From Streptomyces sp. NBC_00358 (GTDB lineage: Bacteria > Actinomycetota > Actinomycetes > Streptomycetales > Streptomycetaceae): DNA of 64,000 bases. Under the pieces are notes generated by a model. That model was not told where the DNA came from and did no database searches. It worked only from the letters and a program-made list of their open reading frames with translations. A program made the translations under genes and the position numbers. The stretch lies in assembly GCF_036099295.1 (NCBI RefSeq), contig NZ_CP107976.1, positions 4,340,001 to 4,404,000 of the forward strand, written 5' to 3'. Of this stretch, positions 43,848 to 52,240 are shown in pieces; the first letter of the stretch is position 1, and the number at the start of each line of letters is the position of its first letter.

Positions 43848-44615
43848 TCAGGATCTCGGGGTGTGCCGGGCGGCGTTCGCCGTGATCGCGTCCCTCAGGT
43901 GCTCGGCCAGCCCCGGCCGCATGGAGTCGTAGAACTCCTTGAAGCGCTCGTCGGCGACGTACATCTCGCCGAGTCCCCGGTGGATCTCGTACGTGCACAC
44001 GTAGAACCACGTGGTGATGTGCTGCCGGTGCTCCTCGGCCATGTCCATGGCCCGCTCGCCGTCCGGCCGCTCCCCCGCCTCCATCAGGGCGTCGTACCGC
44101 TCGCCCCAGGAGGCCACCTCGGCCTGCATCCGCTTCCAGTCGTCCTTGGTGTAGCGGGCGGTGCGGCGCTGCGACTCGGCGTACGTCTCCGTGCCGCCCC
44201 AGCGGCGCTCGGCCTCCTCCGCGTGCGCCTCCGGGTCCTTGTCCCCGAAGACCTCGAACCTCTCCTCGGGCGTGAGGTCGATACCCATCGTGCGTGCCTC
44301 CATGGCGTGCTCCACGGCCGCGGCCATCTTCTGCAGCTTCTCGATCCGGGCGGTCAGCAGCTCGTGCTGGCGGCGCAGATGCGCGCGCGGGTCCGCTTCC
44401 GGGTCGTCGAGCAGGGCGGCGACCTCGTCGAGCGGGAAGCCGAGCTCCCGGTAGAACAGGATCTGCTGCAGCCGGTCGAGATCGGCGTCGTCGTAGCGCC
44501 GGTGACCCGCGTGGCTGCGTCCGCCCGGCGCGAGCAGACCGATCTCGTCGTAATGGTGCAGAGTACGCACCGTCACTCCGGCGAACCCGGCGACCTGGCC
44601 CACTGAGTAGCTCAC
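43848..44615 (-). CDS. tipA: MerR-family thiopeptide-responsive regulator TipA (TipAL/TipAS)
   Basis: TipAL activates its own promoter when bound to thiopeptides such as thiostrepton; TipAS, the ligand domain alone, is made from an internal start and sequesters drug. 255 residues: MerR HTH (1-70, SYSVGQVAGFAGVTVRTLHHYDEIGLL), coiled coil (75-109, RRQHELLTARIEKLQKMAAAVEHAMEA), then the TipAS domain from Met110 (MGIDLTPEERFEVFG). The GTG at 44613-44615 follows AAGGAG; Met110 (44286-44288) follows GGAGG. Cys207 is kept, but position 214, the cysteine that bonds thiostrepton in S. lividans TipA, is Gly. Confidence 0.95.
   Translation of the reverse strand: MSYSVGQVAGFAGVTVRTLHHYDEIGLLAPGGRSHAGHRRYDDADLDRLQQILFYRELGFPLDEVAALLDDPEADPRAHLRRQHELLTARIEKLQKMAAAVEHAMEARTMGIDLTPEERFEVFGDKDPEAHAEEAERRWGGTETYAESQRRTARYTKDDWKRMQAEVASWGERYDALMEAGERPDGERAMDMAEEHRQHITTWFYVCTYEIHRGLGEMYVADERFKEFYDSMRPGLAEHLRDAITANAARHTPRS
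44286..44303 (-). promoter_or_regulatory. Internal TipAS ribosome site and start codon
   Basis: On the minus strand ATGGAGGCACGCACGATG ends in the Met110 codon (44286-44288). GGAGG is 8 nt before it, inside the coiled-coil coding region. It makes the 146-residue thiopeptide-binding domain without the HTH, as in S. lividans. Confidence 0.75.
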
Positions 44616-44642
44616 TTCCGCTCCTTCCTCGGTACGCACTTC

Positions 44643-44673
44643 ACGATGGGGCCTGACGTGACGTGAGGTGCAA
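44643..44673 (-). promoter_or_regulatory. tipA promoter and TipAL operator
   Basis: On the minus strand TTGCAC (44668-44673) and CATCGT (44643-44648) are separated by a 19-bp spacer, the long spacing typical of MerR promoters. The spacer holds CCTCACGTCACGTCAGG (44652-44668), a palindrome with one mismatched pair (the S. lividans tipA operator is CCTCACGTCACGTGAGG, from memory). The architecture matches tipAp closely. Confidence 0.85.
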
Positions 44674-44766
44674 GCCCGAAGTCCACGGGTCCGCGAAGGT
44701 GATCGGGATACGACCGGAGGCGACGCTCAGGATGTTATGTCCGTTTCGCACGCTTAGGGTGAGCCC

Positions 44767-46053
44767 GTGACCCACGAAGCGGCTCCCCCGGGACCGGCCC
44801 TCACCCGGGCGACACCCGCACGGACCTTGCTGCCGCTGTTCCTACCGTCCGTGGTCGTCGGCGCGGTCTCCGCCCTTCTCTACGTGGGCGTGAGCAAACT
44901 GGCGGACCAGCTCAAGGACGTGCTCTGGACGGACCTGCCGGATGCGCTCGGCATCGGCGGGTACTCCTCGTTCTGGATGATCGTCATGCTCACCACCACC
45001 GGCATCCTGGTCGGCCTGGTGGTGTGGAAGGCCCCTGGGCACGCGGGCCCCGACCCTGCCACCGTGGGGCTCCAGGCGGACCCGATGGCGCCCTACATCC
45101 TGCCCGGACTGCTGGTGGCGACCGCGCTGATGCTGGCGGGCGGCCCGAGCCTCGGCCCGGAGAACCCGATCATCGCCACCAATGTCGCGCTGGCGTTCTG
45201 GGCGGGCCGCCGGTTCGCGCCCGCGGCGCCCGGCGTGCTGTGGGTGACCCTGGCCGAGGCGGGGACGATCGGCGCCCTGTTCGGTACGCCGGTCGCGGCG
45301 GCGCTGGTCATCTCCGAGGCACTCGCCGGGCGGCAGGTGAAGGGCCTGCTGTGGGACAACCTCTTCGCGCCGCTGACCGCCGCCTCGGTGGGCTCGATCA
45401 CCACGGCGCTCCTGGGGCACGCGAGCTTCGACCTGGGTCTGCCCCCGCTCGGCAGTCCCGGCTGGGCCGATGTGCTGTCCGCGCTGGTGATCGCCTCCGC
45501 GGCGGCGGTGCTCGGCATGGCCGGGGTCCATCTCTTCCCCCATGTGCACAAGGTGTTCTCGTTCCTGCGCCATCCCATGGTGGCCCTGCCCGTCGGCGGG
45601 CTCGTCCTCGGCCTGCTGGGCTGCCTGGGCGGGCCGCTCACGCTGTTCAAGGGCCTGGACCAGGTCGCCGAGATGGCCCGGAACCCGGACGCCTATTCGG
45701 CGGGGCGGTACGCGCTGATGGCCGTGGTGAAAGTCGCGGCGCTGGTCGTCGCGGCGTCCTGCGGGTTCCGGGGCGGCCGGATCTTCCCCGCCGTCTTCGC
45801 CGGTGCCGCGTTCGGTCTGTGCGCCCACGCGCTCGTTTCCTCGATCCCGGCGTCGTTGGGTCTGGCCGCGGGAGTGCTGGGCATGCTCCTCGCGATCACC
45901 CGGCAGGGCTGGGTGAGCCTGTTCACGGCCGCCGTCCTGGTGTCCTCACCGACGATCATCGCCCTGCTCTGCATCGCCTCCCTGCCGGCCTGGCTGCTGG
46001 TGACCGGACGGCCGCAGATGCAACTGCACGAAGACGGAAGCTCGATCCGGTGA
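44767..46053 (+). CDS. ClC-family chloride channel/antiporter
   Basis: 428 residues with about ten membrane helices. Selectivity-filter segments: GGPSLGPENPI (about 123-133) for the GxEGP region, and GFRGGRIFPAVFAGAAFG (about 332-349) for the GxFxP region. The residue aligning with the gating glutamate of E. coli ClcA appears to be Leu (SLGP), as in some uncoupled or channel-like members. The GTG is 7 nt after TAGGGT (44755-44760), suggesting a leaderless message. The gene is divergent from tipA and 70 bp upstream of gadB. Confidence 0.9.
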   Translation: MTHEAAPPGPALTRATPARTLLPLFLPSVVVGAVSALLYVGVSKLADQLKDVLWTDLPDALGIGGYSSFWMIVMLTTTGILVGLVVWKAPGHAGPDPATVGLQADPMAPYILPGLLVATALMLAGGPSLGPENPIIATNVALAFWAGRRFAPAAPGVLWVTLAEAGTIGALFGTPVAAALVISEALAGRQVKGLLWDNLFAPLTAASVGSITTALLGHASFDLGLPPLGSPGWADVLSALVIASAAAVLGMAGVHLFPHVHKVFSFLRHPMVALPVGGLVLGLLGCLGGPLTLFKGLDQVAEMARNPDAYSAGRYALMAVVKVAALVVAASCGFRGGRIFPAVFAGAAFGLCAHALVSSIPASLGLAAGVLGMLLAITRQGWVSLFTAAVLVSSPTIIALLCIASLPAWLLVTGRPQMQLHEDGSSIR

Positions 46054-46123
46054 ACCGCCGGGATGTCCTCATCCGATGAACCCACAGGGATGCGCCGTCC
46101 CGCTGAACCGTTGGGAGAAACCC

Positions 46124-47530
46124 ATGCCGCTCCACCAGGGCCAACAGACGCCCGATGAACGCCCCGGCTCCGTCAACCCGTTCTACGGAGAGGCCAATCC
46201 GGTCAGCGGCATGACCGAGGCACCGCCGAAGCACCGTCTCCCGGACGGCCCGCTGCCACCGACGACCGCGCTCCAGCTCGTGCACGACGAACTCATGCTG
46301 GACGGGAACTCCCGGCTGAACCTGGCCACCTTCGTCACCACCTGGATGGAACCTCAGGCCGGGGTCCTGATGGCGGAGTGCCGGGACAAGAACATGATCG
46401 ACAAGGACGAGTACCCCCGCACGGCCGAGCTGGAGCGACGCTGCGTGTCGATGCTCGCCGACCTGTGGAACGCGCCGGACCCGTCGGCCGCGGTGGGCTG
46501 TTCGACGACCGGTTCGAGCGAGGCGTGCATGCTCGCCGGCCTGGCGCTGAAGCGGCGCTGGGCACAGCGCAACGCGGACCGCTACCCGGGGGCGCGGCCG
46601 AACCTGGTCATGGGCGTGAACGTCCAGGTGTGCTGGGAGAAGTTCTGCAACTTCTGGGAGGTCGAGGCCCGCCAGATCCCCATGGAGGGCGACCGGTTCC
46701 ACCTCGATCCCGAGGCCGCGGCGGCGCTGTGCGACGAGAACACCATCGGGGTCGTCGGCATCCTCGGTTCCACCTTCGACGGGTCGTACGAGCCGATCGA
46801 GGAGCTGTGCGCGGCGCTGGACCGGCTCCAGGAGCGCACGGGCCTCGACATCCCGGTCCACGTCGACGGCGCGTCCGGGGCGATGGTCGCGCCCTTCATC
46901 GACGAGGACCTGGTCTGGGACTTCCGGCTGCCCAGGGTGTCGTCGATCAACACCTCGGGGCACAAGTACGGCCTGGTCTACCCGGGCGTCGGCTGGGCGC
47001 TGTGGCGTACGGCCGCCGAGCTGCCGGAGGAACTCGTCTTCCGGGTGAACTACCTGGGCGGCGACATGCCCACCTTCGCACTCAACTTCTCCCGCCCGGG
47101 AGCGCAGGTCGTCGCGCAGTACTACACGTTCCTGCGGCTGGGCCGGGAGGGCTACCGGGCCGTGCAGCAGACCACGCGGGACGTGGCCCGCGCGCTCGCC
47201 GAACGCGTCGACTGCCTGGGCGACTTCCGCCTCATCACCCGGGGCGACGAGCTGCCGGTGTTCGCCTTCACGACGGCGCCCGAGGTGACCGCGTACGACG
47301 TCTTCGACGTGTCCCGCAGAATGCGCGAGAGCGGCTGGCTGCTGCCCGCGTACACCTTCCCGGAGAACCGCGAGGACCTGTCCGTGCTGCGCGTGGTCTG
47401 CCGCAACGGATTCACCTCCGACCTCGCCGACCTCTTCATCGAGGACCTGACCCGGCTATTGCCCGAAATGCGCCGCCAGCCGCACCCGATGACCCACGAC
47501 AAGGAGGCGGCGACGAGTTTCCACCACTAG
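46124..47530 (+). CDS. gadB: Glutamate decarboxylase
   Basis: PLP enzyme converting glutamate to GABA while consuming a proton. 468 residues: NPFYGE, LNLATFVTTWMEPQAGVLM, SSEACMLAGLALKRRW, HVDGASGAMVAPF and the PLP-lysine motif SINTSGHKYGLVYPGVGW. The C-terminal SFHH end resembles the pH-sensing tail. The ATG at 46124 has GGGAG 7 nt upstream. It follows the ClC gene by 70 bp, and no GadC glutamate/GABA antiporter gene is adjacent. Confidence 0.96.
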   Translation: MPLHQGQQTPDERPGSVNPFYGEANPVSGMTEAPPKHRLPDGPLPPTTALQLVHDELMLDGNSRLNLATFVTTWMEPQAGVLMAECRDKNMIDKDEYPRTAELERRCVSMLADLWNAPDPSAAVGCSTTGSSEACMLAGLALKRRWAQRNADRYPGARPNLVMGVNVQVCWEKFCNFWEVEARQIPMEGDRFHLDPEAAAALCDENTIGVVGILGSTFDGSYEPIEELCAALDRLQERTGLDIPVHVDGASGAMVAPFIDEDLVWDFRLPRVSSINTSGHKYGLVYPGVGWALWRTAAELPEELVFRVNYLGGDMPTFALNFSRPGAQVVAQYYTFLRLGREGYRAVQQTTRDVARALAERVDCLGDFRLITRGDELPVFAFTTAPEVTAYDVFDVSRRMRESGWLLPAYTFPENREDLSVLRVVCRNGFTSDLADLFIEDLTRLLPEMRRQPHPMTHDKEAATSFHH

Positions 47531-47723
47531 GACCTGTGCTGTCCCGGACGGGGTGTCGCGCCGTACCGCTCGCCGGGCCCCGGGAGGAGCCGCGAGCGGC
47601 GGGTGCCCGACGGGACCGTGCCCCGCAGGAGGGACAGCCTCGTCTCGTACGAGGGACGGCCCTCGTCGAGCGCGAGGGGGCGGACACCGCCGGATGCCGG
47701 CCGCAGGCCCGGCGCGCGGAGGC

Positions 47724-48272
47724 TCAGCCCCAGGAAGTGCCCCGCTCCTCGGCCACCAGCTCGAAGGCGGTCCTGCCGTCCAGGGACTCGCGGATGATGT
47801 CGGCGTGCCCCGCGTGCCGGGCCGTCTCGCGGATCAGGTGGAGGGCCAGCCAGCGCATCGAGACGCGGCCCTCGGGCGGGAACCAGGGGTCGTCGGGGAG
47901 CCCGAAGGTGTCGTCGAGACTGGGCACCGCGCGCAGGAACGCCTCCGTCTCCGCGGCGACCTTCTCCCAGTAGGCGAGTTGCGAGGCGACCGTCTCGCCG
48001 TCGGCGAGGAGAAAGCACTCGTGCCAGTTCGACTCGTCCCGCTTCACCGCGGGCTGCTCGCCCTTGGCTCGGGCCACCCAGCCCTGCTCGACCTCGGCGA
48101 CATGCTTCAGCAGCCCGGACAGGGAGAGCTCACTGGCGCTCGGCCTGCTCGCCGCCTGCTCCTCGGTCAGGCCGAGCAGTGAACGCCGGATGCCGCCGCG
48201 CTGCTCCTCGATGAAGGCGAGCAGTGCCCCGCGCTCGTCGCCCTGCTCTTCCGCTCGCACATGCGTGACCAT
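47724..48272 (-). CDS. DinB-like (DUF664) four-helix-bundle protein
   Basis: 182 residues. Candidate metal-binding histidines of the DinB/YfiT superfamily are in LSGLLKHVAEVEQGW and in ALHLIRETARHAGHADIIRE; SMRWLALHLIRETARHAGHADIIRESLDG is typical of the DUF664 group. Many members use mycothiol or bacillithiol as co-substrate (thiol S-transferases); that role is inference. The ATG has a GAGAGG site 9 nt upstream. It is convergent with gadB; the 193-bp gap 47531-47723 holds no gene. Confidence 0.88.
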   Translation of the reverse strand: MVTHVRAEEQGDERGALLAFIEEQRGGIRRSLLGLTEEQAASRPSASELSLSGLLKHVAEVEQGWVARAKGEQPAVKRDESNWHECFLLADGETVASQLAYWEKVAAETEAFLRAVPSLDDTFGLPDDPWFPPEGRVSMRWLALHLIRETARHAGHADIIRESLDGRTAFELVAEERGTSWG

Positions 48273-48320
48273 GACCGGCCGCCTCTCATCGGGTCCTCCT
48301 GACTGACACCGATGACGCTA

Positions 48321-48357
48321 CGGACCCTTGCGGTCAGGTTCTGTCCGCAAGGGTCCG
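48321..48357 (-). terminator. Terminator of the aldehyde dehydrogenase gene
   Basis: Perfect 13-bp arms (CGGACCCTTGCGG at 48321-48333, complement at 48345-48357) with an 11-nt loop, 86 bp after the dehydrogenase stop and just before dinB. Confidence 0.75.
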
Positions 48358-48443
48358 GGCACGCTGAACGATCACGCGAAGGCGTGTCGGAAGGACGGCC
48401 CGAACAGCCCGGAAGGCCGTAGGACCGTCAGGGCCGCAGGGGT

Positions 48444-49904
48444 TCAGAAGGGGAAGCGGCTGCGCCCGTGCTGGACCGAGATCCACTTGGTCGTGGTGAA
48501 GGAGTCGACCGTCGTCTCGCCGTTCAGGCGGCCGACGCCGGAGTGCTTCTCACCACCGAAGGGGACCAGGGGTTCGTCGTGGACGGTGCCGTCGTTGACG
48601 TGGAACATGCCGGTGTCGATCTGCTTGGCGAAGTTCACGCCCCGCTCGATGTCGGCCGTGTGGACGGCGCCGGAGAGGCCGTACGGGGTGTCGTTGGCGA
48701 TCCGGACCGCCTCCTCCTCCCCGTCGAACGGGACGAGGAAGACGACCGGGCCGAAGATCTCCTGCCGGAGCAGGTCCGAGTCGGCGGGGACCCCGGTCAG
48801 GACGGAGGGCTCGACCAGGTTGTCGGTGGTCGTGCCGTGCACCAGGGCGGTGGCGCCCTCCGCGATCGCCTGCTCGACGACACCGGAAAGCGCGTCCGCC
48901 TGGGAGGAGTTGATGACCGGGCCGATGACCGTCTGCGGGTCGCTCGGGTCGCCGGTCTTCAGCGTCCTGACCTTGGCGACGAACTTCTCGGTGAACTCGG
49001 CCTCGATCGACCGGTCCACGAGGACACGGTTGGCGGCCATGCACACCTGGCCCTGGTGGACGTAGCGGCTGAAGACCGCCGCGTCGACCGCGTAGTCGAT
49101 GTCCGCGTCCTCCAGGACCACCAGCGCGCTGTTGCCGCCCAGTTCGAGCACCGAGCGCTTGAAGTTCGCGGCGCAGACCGTGGCGACGTGCCGGCCGACC
49201 TTGTCGGAGCCGGTGAAGGAGATGACCTTCGGGACCGGGTGCTCGATGAAGGCGTCGCCGATCTCGGCGATGTCGGTGATGACGACGTTGAGCAGGCCGC
49301 CGGGCAGGCCCGCGTCCTCGAAGATCTTCGCGACCAGGGAGCCGCCGACGATCGGGGTGTTCTGGTGCGGCTTCAGGACCACGCCGTTGCCGAGCGCGAG
49401 GGCCGGCGCGACGGACTTGATCGACAGCAGGAAGGGGAAGTTGAAGGGGCTGATGACACCGACGACGCCCACCGGAACGCGGTAGAGGCGGTTCTCCTTG
49501 CCGTCGACCGGCGAAGGGATGATCTTTCCCTCGGGGCGCAGTGCCAGCTGGACCGACTCGCGCAGGAACTCCCGGACGAGGTGCAGCTCGAAGGCCGCCT
49601 TGAGGCGGGTCCCGCCGAGCTCGGCGATGATCACCTCGACGATCTCCGCCTCGCGCTCGTCGATGACGGCGAGCGCCTTCTCGAAGACCGCGCGGCGCGC
49701 GTACGCGTTCGTGGCGCCCCACTGCTTCTGGGCGCGCTCGGCGGCGCGGTAGGCCTCATCGACCTCGTCGACCGTGGCTATCGTGATCGACGCCAGCTTC
49801 TCGCCGTCGTACGGGTTGAAGTCGATGATGTCCCAGGAACCCGTTCCCGGGCGCCACTCGCCGTCGATGTACTGCTGGGCCAGGTCGGTGAAGTAGGACG
49901 ACAT
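48444..49904 (-). CDS. NAD(P)-dependent aldehyde dehydrogenase, benzaldehyde/vanillin dehydrogenase type
   Basis: 486 residues. Cofactor region VISPFNFPF and KPHQNTP, SFTGSDKVGRHVA for the nucleotide loop, the general base in VLELGGNSA, and the catalytic cysteine in HQGQVCMAANR (about 290). EIFGPVVFLVPF and NDTPYGLSGAVHT complete the family. Close relatives oxidise vanillin or benzaldehyde to the acids; this substrate range is inferred. The start at 49902-49904 is chosen because GAGGGAG lies 3-9 nt upstream. Two GATCAC direct repeats (49963 and 49974) lie 59 and 70 bp upstream and may be regulatory. Confidence 0.9.
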   Translation of the reverse strand: MSSYFTDLAQQYIDGEWRPGTGSWDIIDFNPYDGEKLASITIATVDEVDEAYRAAERAQKQWGATNAYARRAVFEKALAVIDEREAEIVEVIIAELGGTRLKAAFELHLVREFLRESVQLALRPEGKIIPSPVDGKENRLYRVPVGVVGVISPFNFPFLLSIKSVAPALALGNGVVLKPHQNTPIVGGSLVAKIFEDAGLPGGLLNVVITDIAEIGDAFIEHPVPKVISFTGSDKVGRHVATVCAANFKRSVLELGGNSALVVLEDADIDYAVDAAVFSRYVHQGQVCMAANRVLVDRSIEAEFTEKFVAKVRTLKTGDPSDPQTVIGPVINSSQADALSGVVEQAIAEGATALVHGTTTDNLVEPSVLTGVPADSDLLRQEIFGPVVFLVPFDGEEEAVRIANDTPYGLSGAVHTADIERGVNFAKQIDTGMFHVNDGTVHDEPLVPFGGEKHSGVGRLNGETTVDSFTTTKWISVQHGRSRFPF

Positions 49905-50049
49905 GTGCTCCCTCAATCCCTGTGCTGCCGAGGCAGTCCTTGGCCCGGGTCAGCAGACATCCGATCACGGTCTGATCACACGTCATCGTACTTGTGTTTC
50001 AAGGGAGTTGAAGAAGACCAGGGAAGTCCGGAGAAGTCTGTGAGCCCTC

Positions 50050-50913
50050 TCAGGAGAGCTGGAGCAGCCCGCGCAGCAGGTCGCGGCTCTCGGACGGTCC
50101 CGGGCTGTCCTGCTGGAGCTGCTTGAGCGCGCTCTCGTACTGGGTGACGTCCTCGCGCTTGTCCAGGTAGAGCGCGCTGGTGAGCTGCTCCAGATAGACG
50201 ACGTCCGACAGGTCGGACTCCGGGAAGCTCAGGATGGTGAAGGAGCCGCTCTCACCGGAGTGCCCGCCAAAACTGAACGGCATGACCTGAAGCCGTACGT
50301 TGGGGAGTTCCGAGACCTCGATCAGATGCTGGAGCTGTCCACGCATCACCTCGCGGTCGCCGTAGGGCCGGCGCAGCGCGGCCTCGTCCAGGACGATGTG
50401 GAACTCGGGGGCGTTCTCGGAGACGAGGTACTTCTGCCGCTCCAGGCGCAGCGCCACGCGCCGGTCGACGTCCGCGGCGGAGGCGCCCTTCATCCCGCGC
50501 CGGACGACCGCCTGGGCGTAGGCCTCGGTCTGCAACAGGCCGTGCACGAACTGCACTTCGTACACCCGGATCAGGTGGGCCGCGCCTTCGAGGCCGACAT
50601 AGGTGGGGAACCAGCTCGGCAGGACGTCGGAGTAACTGTGCCACCAGCCCGCGACGTTGGCCTCCTTGGCGAGTGAGACAAGGGAGGTGCGCTCGGCCTC
50701 GTCACTGATGCCGTAGAGCGTCAGCAGGTCCTCGACGTCGCGCGTCTTGAAGCTCACCCTTCCCAACTCCATGCGGCTGATCTTCGATTCGGAGGCGCGG
50801 ATCGAGTAGCCGGCCGCTTCACGGGTGATGCCGCGCGCCTCACGCAGGCGCCGCAGATGTGACCCCAGCAGCATGCGCCGCACCACCGAGCCGCTCGACT
50901 CACCAGCGCTCAC
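50050..50913 (-). CDS. XRE-family regulator with DUF5753 (WhiJ-like)
   Basis: 287 residues. The HTH (about 12-65, LGSHLRRLREARGITREAAGYSIRASESKISRMELG) is followed by DUF5753 (about 95-275: LVSLAKEANVAGWWHSYSDVLPSWFPTYVGLEGAAHLIRVYEVQFVHGLLQTEAYA). WhiJ-type regulators control sporulation and antibiotic onset and work with small DUF397 partners. The GTG at 50911-50913 has GGGGAGG 9 nt before it and gives the family start MSAGESSGS. It is divergent from the ATP-binding gene; a DUF397 gene lies 1 kb away. Confidence 0.93.
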   Translation of the reverse strand: MSAGESSGSVVRRMLLGSHLRRLREARGITREAAGYSIRASESKISRMELGRVSFKTRDVEDLLTLYGISDEAERTSLVSLAKEANVAGWWHSYSDVLPSWFPTYVGLEGAAHLIRVYEVQFVHGLLQTEAYAQAVVRRGMKGASAADVDRRVALRLERQKYLVSENAPEFHIVLDEAALRRPYGDREVMRGQLQHLIEVSELPNVRLQVMPFSFGGHSGESGSFTILSFPESDLSDVVYLEQLTSALYLDKREDVTQYESALKQLQQDSPGPSESRDLLRGLLQLS

Positions 50914-51110
50914 GTTCGTCAGCCTCCCCAACCGTCTTCCAGACGCCGAAGTCTGCCACTAAAACACTTCAAGCAGTACTCGTTCAGTTACGGAAACGGA
51001 AAGTAGCCAAAGGAGCCGCACAGGAAAAGATCAGTGGAACGTCAACAACTGAGAATAAGGTGAAGGAAGAAATGAGCCAGAAGTAGGAGAGGAAGGTCCA
51101 ATTCGGGCGC

Positions 51111-51138
51111 GTGCACGTGCATCTGCCCTTGCATCTGC
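51111..51138 (+). promoter_or_regulatory. 28-bp element, copy 1, upstream of the ATP-binding protein gene
   Basis: The element begins GTGCACGTGCATCTGCCC and contains TGCATCTGC twice, at 51119-51127 and 51130-51138, exactly 11 bp apart. It is 74 bp upstream of the start at 51213. A copy with one mismatch lies upstream of the DUF397 gene in the same orientation relative to that gene. It is probably the target of the adjacent WhiJ-like regulator; that is inference. Confidence 0.7.
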
Positions 51139-51212
51139 TGTACGCATTCGGAACCATGGTCCCCGCGCCACCGCTGCATCGCAACGACCGCGAACACCCG
51201 GGAGTGCCTCGC

Positions 51213-51734
51213 ATGGGGACGAATGGATCGACCATGCTCGAACCCTTACGGCAGGGACTTCCGCCTCTCGATCCCGCGGCCGTGTCCAGCGCCGCTTCGT
51301 GCGCCTTGCCCGCCCGCTACGAAGCGGTGCGCGAGGCACGGCAGTTCACGCGCGGAACGCTGGACCAGTGGGAGATAGGCGACCGTTTCGACGACGTCTG
51401 CCTGGTGGTCTCCGAACTCGTCACCAACGCCCTGCGGCACGCGCTGCCCTCGGACACGCCCCGCAAGGACGACCAGGGGCCGCCCGTACGGCTGCACTTG
51501 ATGCGGTGGACCTCACGTCTGGTGTGCGCGGTACGCGACCCCAGCCATGACAGTCCCGTGGCCGGCGACTCGGAGGACTTCGCGGCGGAGTCGGGGCGCG
51601 GGCTCTTCCTGGTCGACTCGTTCGCCGACAGCTGGGGCTGGCACCCGCTCGCCGGAACGCTCAGCGGCAAGGTGGTGTGGGCGCTGTTCCGGCTCGGCCC
51701 ACAGCCCGGGACGGCCGCGCTCCCCGCCGAATGA
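51213..51734 (+). CDS. Anti-sigma-type ATP-binding protein (RsbW/SpoIIAB-like HATPase)
   Basis: 173 residues with the GHKL fold: CLVVSELVTNALRHAL (N box, about 70-85), CAVRDPS (G1), and AAESGRGLFLVDSFADSWGW (G2). Such proteins act as serine kinases/anti-sigma factors or as developmental regulators next to WhiJ-like genes. No sigma-factor gene is adjacent. The ATG at 51213 has a GGGAG site 9 nt upstream. In Streptomyces this set (XRE/DUF5753, HATPase, DUF397) recurs as a module (abaA/whiJ-like). Confidence 0.88.
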   Translation: MGTNGSTMLEPLRQGLPPLDPAAVSSAASCALPARYEAVREARQFTRGTLDQWEIGDRFDDVCLVVSELVTNALRHALPSDTPRKDDQGPPVRLHLMRWTSRLVCAVRDPSHDSPVAGDSEDFAAESGRGLFLVDSFADSWGWHPLAGTLSGKVVWALFRLGPQPGTAALPAE

Positions 51735-51735
51735 C

Positions 51736-51765
51736 GAACCGCGGCGCTTTTTGGCGCCGCGGTTC
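51736..51765. terminator. Terminator between the convergent HATPase and DUF397 genes
   Basis: Arms GAACCGCGGCGC (51736-51747) and complement (51754-51765) around TTTTTG, right at the end of the HATPase gene. Confidence 0.8.
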
Positions 51766-51874
51766 TACGCGCGTTACCGAGCGCCGATCGACGATCACGC
51801 TCGGTTTGCACCGTCCGCGCCAGGACCGACTCTCCCGTGACCGGCCCGTTCCGGACGCCTCGTGAACGCGGCTG

Positions 51875-52159
51875 TCAGCCCGCGATCAGATGGTCGAACT
51901 CGCCGTCCTTGATGCCCAGGAGCATGGCTTCGATCTCGGCGCGTGTGTAGACGAGCGCGGGACCCTCCGGGAACCGCGAGTTCCGCACGGCCACGTCGCC
52001 GCCGGGCAGTCGCGCGAACTCCACACAGGAACCTTGCGAGTTGCTGTGTCTGCTCTTCTGCCAGGCGACGCCGTCCAGCTCGGTCGCAGCCATGCCGTTG
52101 TGCACGTATTCAGCCATGCCTTTGTACACGTCATCCACGTCGAACACGTCGTGGTCCAC
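51875..52159 (-). CDS. DUF397 small protein (WhiJ-partner type)
   Basis: 94 residues. The DUF397 core is WQKSRHSNSQGSCVEFARLPGGDVAVRNSRFPEGPALVYTRAEIEAMLLGIKDGEFDHLI. In S. coelicolor such proteins bind WhiJ-like regulators and relieve repression. The GTG at 52159 has a GGGAG site 7 nt upstream; the first about 27 residues lie outside the domain. It is convergent with the HATPase gene and 960 bp from the XRE gene. Confidence 0.9.
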   Translation of the reverse strand: MDHDVFDVDDVYKGMAEYVHNGMAATELDGVAWQKSRHSNSQGSCVEFARLPGGDVAVRNSRFPEGPALVYTRAEIEAMLLGIKDGEFDHLIAG

Positions 52160-52240
52160 AGGTCGCTCCCCGGTCGTGCAGTGGCTGAGGTGGCCATAGA
52201 TGCAGTAGTCAACTGACTCGGATCATAGCTCTGTTCATGT

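Noticed and set aside
50859..51086. 75-codon plus-strand frame in the divergent gap of the WhiJ-like locus
   Set aside because: The sequence is less GC-rich than coding DNA here, the frame begins inside the XRE gene, and no start has a ribosome site.
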